This document shows, in pieces, positions 61,886 through 64,000 of a stretch of 64,000 bases of DNA (positions within the stretch are counted from its first letter, which is position 1; each line of letters begins with the position of its first letter). Source of the DNA: Photobacterium profundum SS9 (GTDB lineage Bacteria > Pseudomonadota > Gammaproteobacteria > Enterobacterales > Vibrionaceae); the NCBI RefSeq assembly GCF_000196255.1, contig NC_006371.1, positions 945,664 to 1,009,663 of the forward strand. Direction: 5' to 3'. The position numbers and the translations under genes were made by a program. The notes beneath the pieces were generated by a model, which worked only from the letters and a program-made list of their open reading frames with translations, was not told the DNA's origin and ran no database searches.

Positions 61886-64000
61886 TGCTAAGTCGTTTTT
61901 TTATCCAACGTCCAAAATTTGCGTTGGTGATATCTATTATTCTAACGCTTGCAGGGGCAATTGCGGCTTTAAACCTGCCAGTTGCCGAATACCCGAAAAT
62001 CAGTCCACCTTCGGTTGGTGTGACTGCTTATTATTCAGGTGCAAGTGCTGAGGTTGTTGAAGAGGCAATTGCAGACCCGATTGAAGCATCGGTGAATGGC
62101 GTAGAAAACATGATTTACATGTCTTCTAAAAGTGCTAACGATGGTTCATACAGTCTGAATGTGACTTTTGATATCGGTACTGATCCAGATATGGCTCAGG
62201 TTAACGTACAAAACCGTATTTCCCAGATTGAATCTAAGCTTCCGGCTGAAGTTCGTATGGTGGGTGTAACGGTTAAGAAACGTTCTCCTGATCTGTTGAT
62301 GGTGCTGAACTTCTATTCACCTGATGGTAAGTATGACGACAAATTCTTAAATAACTACATTAACTTAAATGTAAAAGATCAGCTTGCTCGTGTGAAAGGG
62401 ATCAGTGAGGTCAATGTTCTCGGTGGTGGCGAATATGCGATGCGTGTTTGGCTTAACCCTGAGAAGATGGCAAACCTTGGGCTAACAACTGCCGATGTGA
62501 ATGCAGCATTGACTGAACAAAATGTTCAGGTTGCTGCGGGTCAGGTAGGCGCACCGCCATATAATAATGCACAAGAAGTCCAGTTTAACCTTGTAACAAA
62601 AGGACGGTTAGAGACGGTTGAAGAATTCGAAGACGTTGTGCTTCGTGCTAATAACGATGGTTCGATTGTATTCTTAAAAGACGTTGCGCGCGTAGAGCTA
62701 GGTAAGAAATTCTACACCGTTAATGGCATGTTCCGTGACCAACCTGCTGCCATTGTTACGCTAAACCTACAGTCTGATGCAAACGCATTGGAAAGTGGTG
62801 ACGCGGTAATGAGTTTACTGGATGGAATGAATAAAAACTTTCCTGAAGGTATGGCATACGAAACAAGTTATGACACAACTTTATTTGTTGCTGAATCGAT
62901 TAAAGGGGTAGTTGTTACTCTGATTCAAGCCATTATATTGGTTATCGCTGTTACTTATATGTTCTTAGGTAGTATGCGATCGACATTAATCCCTGTTGTG
63001 GCTATACCGGTATCGTTGATTGGTACGTTTGCCATTATGTTAGCAGCTGGGTTTACGATAAATACCGTCACGCTATTTGGCTTAATCCTTGCCATTGGTA
63101 TTGTGGTCGATGATGCCATCTTGGTTATTGAGAATGTTGATACCAATATGGCCCGAGACCCAAGTCTGTCACCTCGTCAAGCAACCTTGATTGCGATGAA
63201 AGAGGTAACGGGTCCAATTATTACCTCCACAATGGTTCTGTTGGCTGTATTTATACCGGTTGCAATGCTTCCTGGTATTACCGGTATTATGTACCGTCAG
63301 TTCGCATTAACCATTTGTATTTCTGTTGTAATCTCGTCAATTAACGCATTAACGCTTTCACCTGCCCTATGTTCTTTAGTGCTGAAACAAGGTGATGGTA
63401 ATAAGTCGCGTTGGTTTCAAACGTTCAACAAAGGTCTTGATAAAGTTACGTTGAAATATGGTTCGATTGCAGGCTACCTCGTTCGCAAATCTGTACTGTT
63501 AGTCACATTCTTTATTTTGGCTGTGGGGGCGGTAACCTACTTATCAAAGACGACATCAACCGCGTTTGTTCCGACTGAAGATAAGGGCATTTTGCTTGTT
63601 AACGTTCAGTTGCCAGATTCTGCCTCGCTGTCTCGTACCGAAGAAGCAACGATTAAACTTCAGGATATTCTTGCAGAAGAGCCGGGTATTGAAGGTATTA
63701 CCGTTGCGAATGGTTATGCGTTCTTAACGGGTGCCGCTGCATCAAATGGTGCATCTCTATTTATTAAGTTAAAAGAATGGGGCGTACGAAATGAAATGGA
63801 AGGTGAACATTCATCTTTTGCTATCTCAAATCGTATTAATGCTCGCTCTGCGACAGAGCTACCTGAAGCGATAGTATTCGCGATGGGAGCCCCAGCAGTG
63901 CCAGGAATGGGGGCTGCATCAGGTTTTGAGTTTGTTCTTGAAGATACTTTAGGTCGAAGCCGTACCGATTTGGCGAATGTCATGGGTGAGATGATTCAGA
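61885..64000 (+). CDS. RND multidrug efflux transporter (AcrB/HAE1 type), partial
   Basis: The open frame from ATG 61885 runs off the window after about 705 codons of an expected 1040. MLSRFFIQRPKFALVISIIL is the usual TM1 start. VGVTAYYSGASAEVVEEAIA, DPDMAQVNVQNRI and NVLGGGEYAMRVWL are porter-domain motifs. GIVVDDAILVIENV in TM4 carries the paired Asp of the proton relay, followed by TSTMVLLAVFIPVAMLPGIT. Proton-driven inner-membrane exporter acting with the adaptor upstream. No outer-membrane channel gene is visible before the window ends. Confidence 0.94.
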   Translation, partial: MLSRFFIQRPKFALVISIILTLAGAIAALNLPVAEYPKISPPSVGVTAYYSGASAEVVEEAIADPIEASVNGVENMIYMSSKSANDGSYSLNVTFDIGTDPDMAQVNVQNRISQIESKLPAEVRMVGVTVKKRSPDLLMVLNFYSPDGKYDDKFLNNYINLNVKDQLARVKGISEVNVLGGGEYAMRVWLNPEKMANLGLTTADVNAALTEQNVQVAAGQVGAPPYNNAQEVQFNLVTKGRLETVEEFEDVVLRANNDGSIVFLKDVARVELGKKFYTVNGMFRDQPAAIVTLNLQSDANALESGDAVMSLLDGMNKNFPEGMAYETSYDTTLFVAESIKGVVVTLIQAIILVIAVTYMFLGSMRSTLIPVVAIPVSLIGTFAIMLAAGFTINTVTLFGLILAIGIVVDDAILVIENVDTNMARDPSLSPRQATLIAMKEVTGPIITSTMVLLAVFIPVAMLPGITGIMYRQFALTICISVVISSINALTLSPALCSLVLKQGDGNKSRWFQTFNKGLDKVTLKYGSIAGYLVRKSVLLVTFFILAVGAVTYLSKTTSTAFVPTEDKGILLVNVQLPDSASLSRTEEATIKLQDILAEEPGIEGITVANGYAFLTGAAASNGASLFIKLKEWGVRNEMEGEHSSFAISNRINARSATELPEAIVFAMGAPAVPGMGAASGFEFVLEDTLGRSRTDLANVMGEMIQ

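Overview
The window looks like a chromosome segment of a marine gamma-proteobacterium of the Vibrionaceae, most likely Photobacterium. This is inferred from the family content (NagZ, PpiC, a short CysG-like protein, a CSS/EAL protein, RND efflux), the AT-rich Vibrio-like codon use and the very heavy load of insertion sequences. No database search was possible.

Layout. 1-8.3 kb: a MITE end, a racemase remnant, a Tn5/IS50-like element with an exact 9-bp target duplication, an ABC-class ATPase, a DUF4239 membrane protein, a secreted protein broken by an amber codon, a GNAT remnant, a 1400-bp IS4-family element and the 3' stub of a group II intron. 8.3-16.3 kb: lipoprotein, TrxC-like thioredoxin, CDF transporter, a MITE split by an IS1595-type element, a 34-aa membrane peptide, an EAL phosphodiesterase, NagZ and a DUF1097 protein. 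16.5-27 kb: about 10.5 kb of mobile DNA, with IS630 (three types), IS4, IS66 inside IS66, an ISBst12-like element and an IS10-like remnant. A YdiL-like gene split by IS630-B follows. 29-31.5 kb: a leftward PepSY / response regulator / histidine kinase operon whose regulator carries two 1-nt frameshifts.

31.7-39.9 kb: a complete nosRZDFYL operon for nitrous oxide reduction. It is preceded by a near-consensus FNR box placed as in a class II activated promoter. 40-44.8 kb: ppiC, a LysR regulator, a CadC/ToxR-type membrane regulator and small exported proteins. 45-49.8 kb: a four-gene leftward operon (glutamine-synthetase-like ligase, aldehyde dehydrogenase, iron alcohol dehydrogenase, class I glutamine amidotransferase). 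It reads as a gamma-glutamylation pathway for an amine, perhaps an amino alcohol.

50-57.4 kb: a c-type cytochrome, then an IS-bounded islet. The islet holds a 5'-truncated endonuclease/exonuclease/phosphatase-family gene and a secreted crystallin-PLC-like protein, followed by an IS630-A copy that itself contains the 1400-bp IS4 element. 57.4-64 kb: a CysG-like siroheme protein, an IS91-type unit whose tyrosine recombinase has lost its HxxR box, and an RND efflux pair that runs off the window.

The functional core (nos operon, gamma-glutamyl operon, efflux, sensors) is ordinary chromosome. The unusual material is the mobile DNA: MITEs whose TACCC ends match those of the resident IS630-B, a transposase gene carrying a perfect 18-bp hairpin at its frameshift, and several insertions whose order can be read from target duplications.
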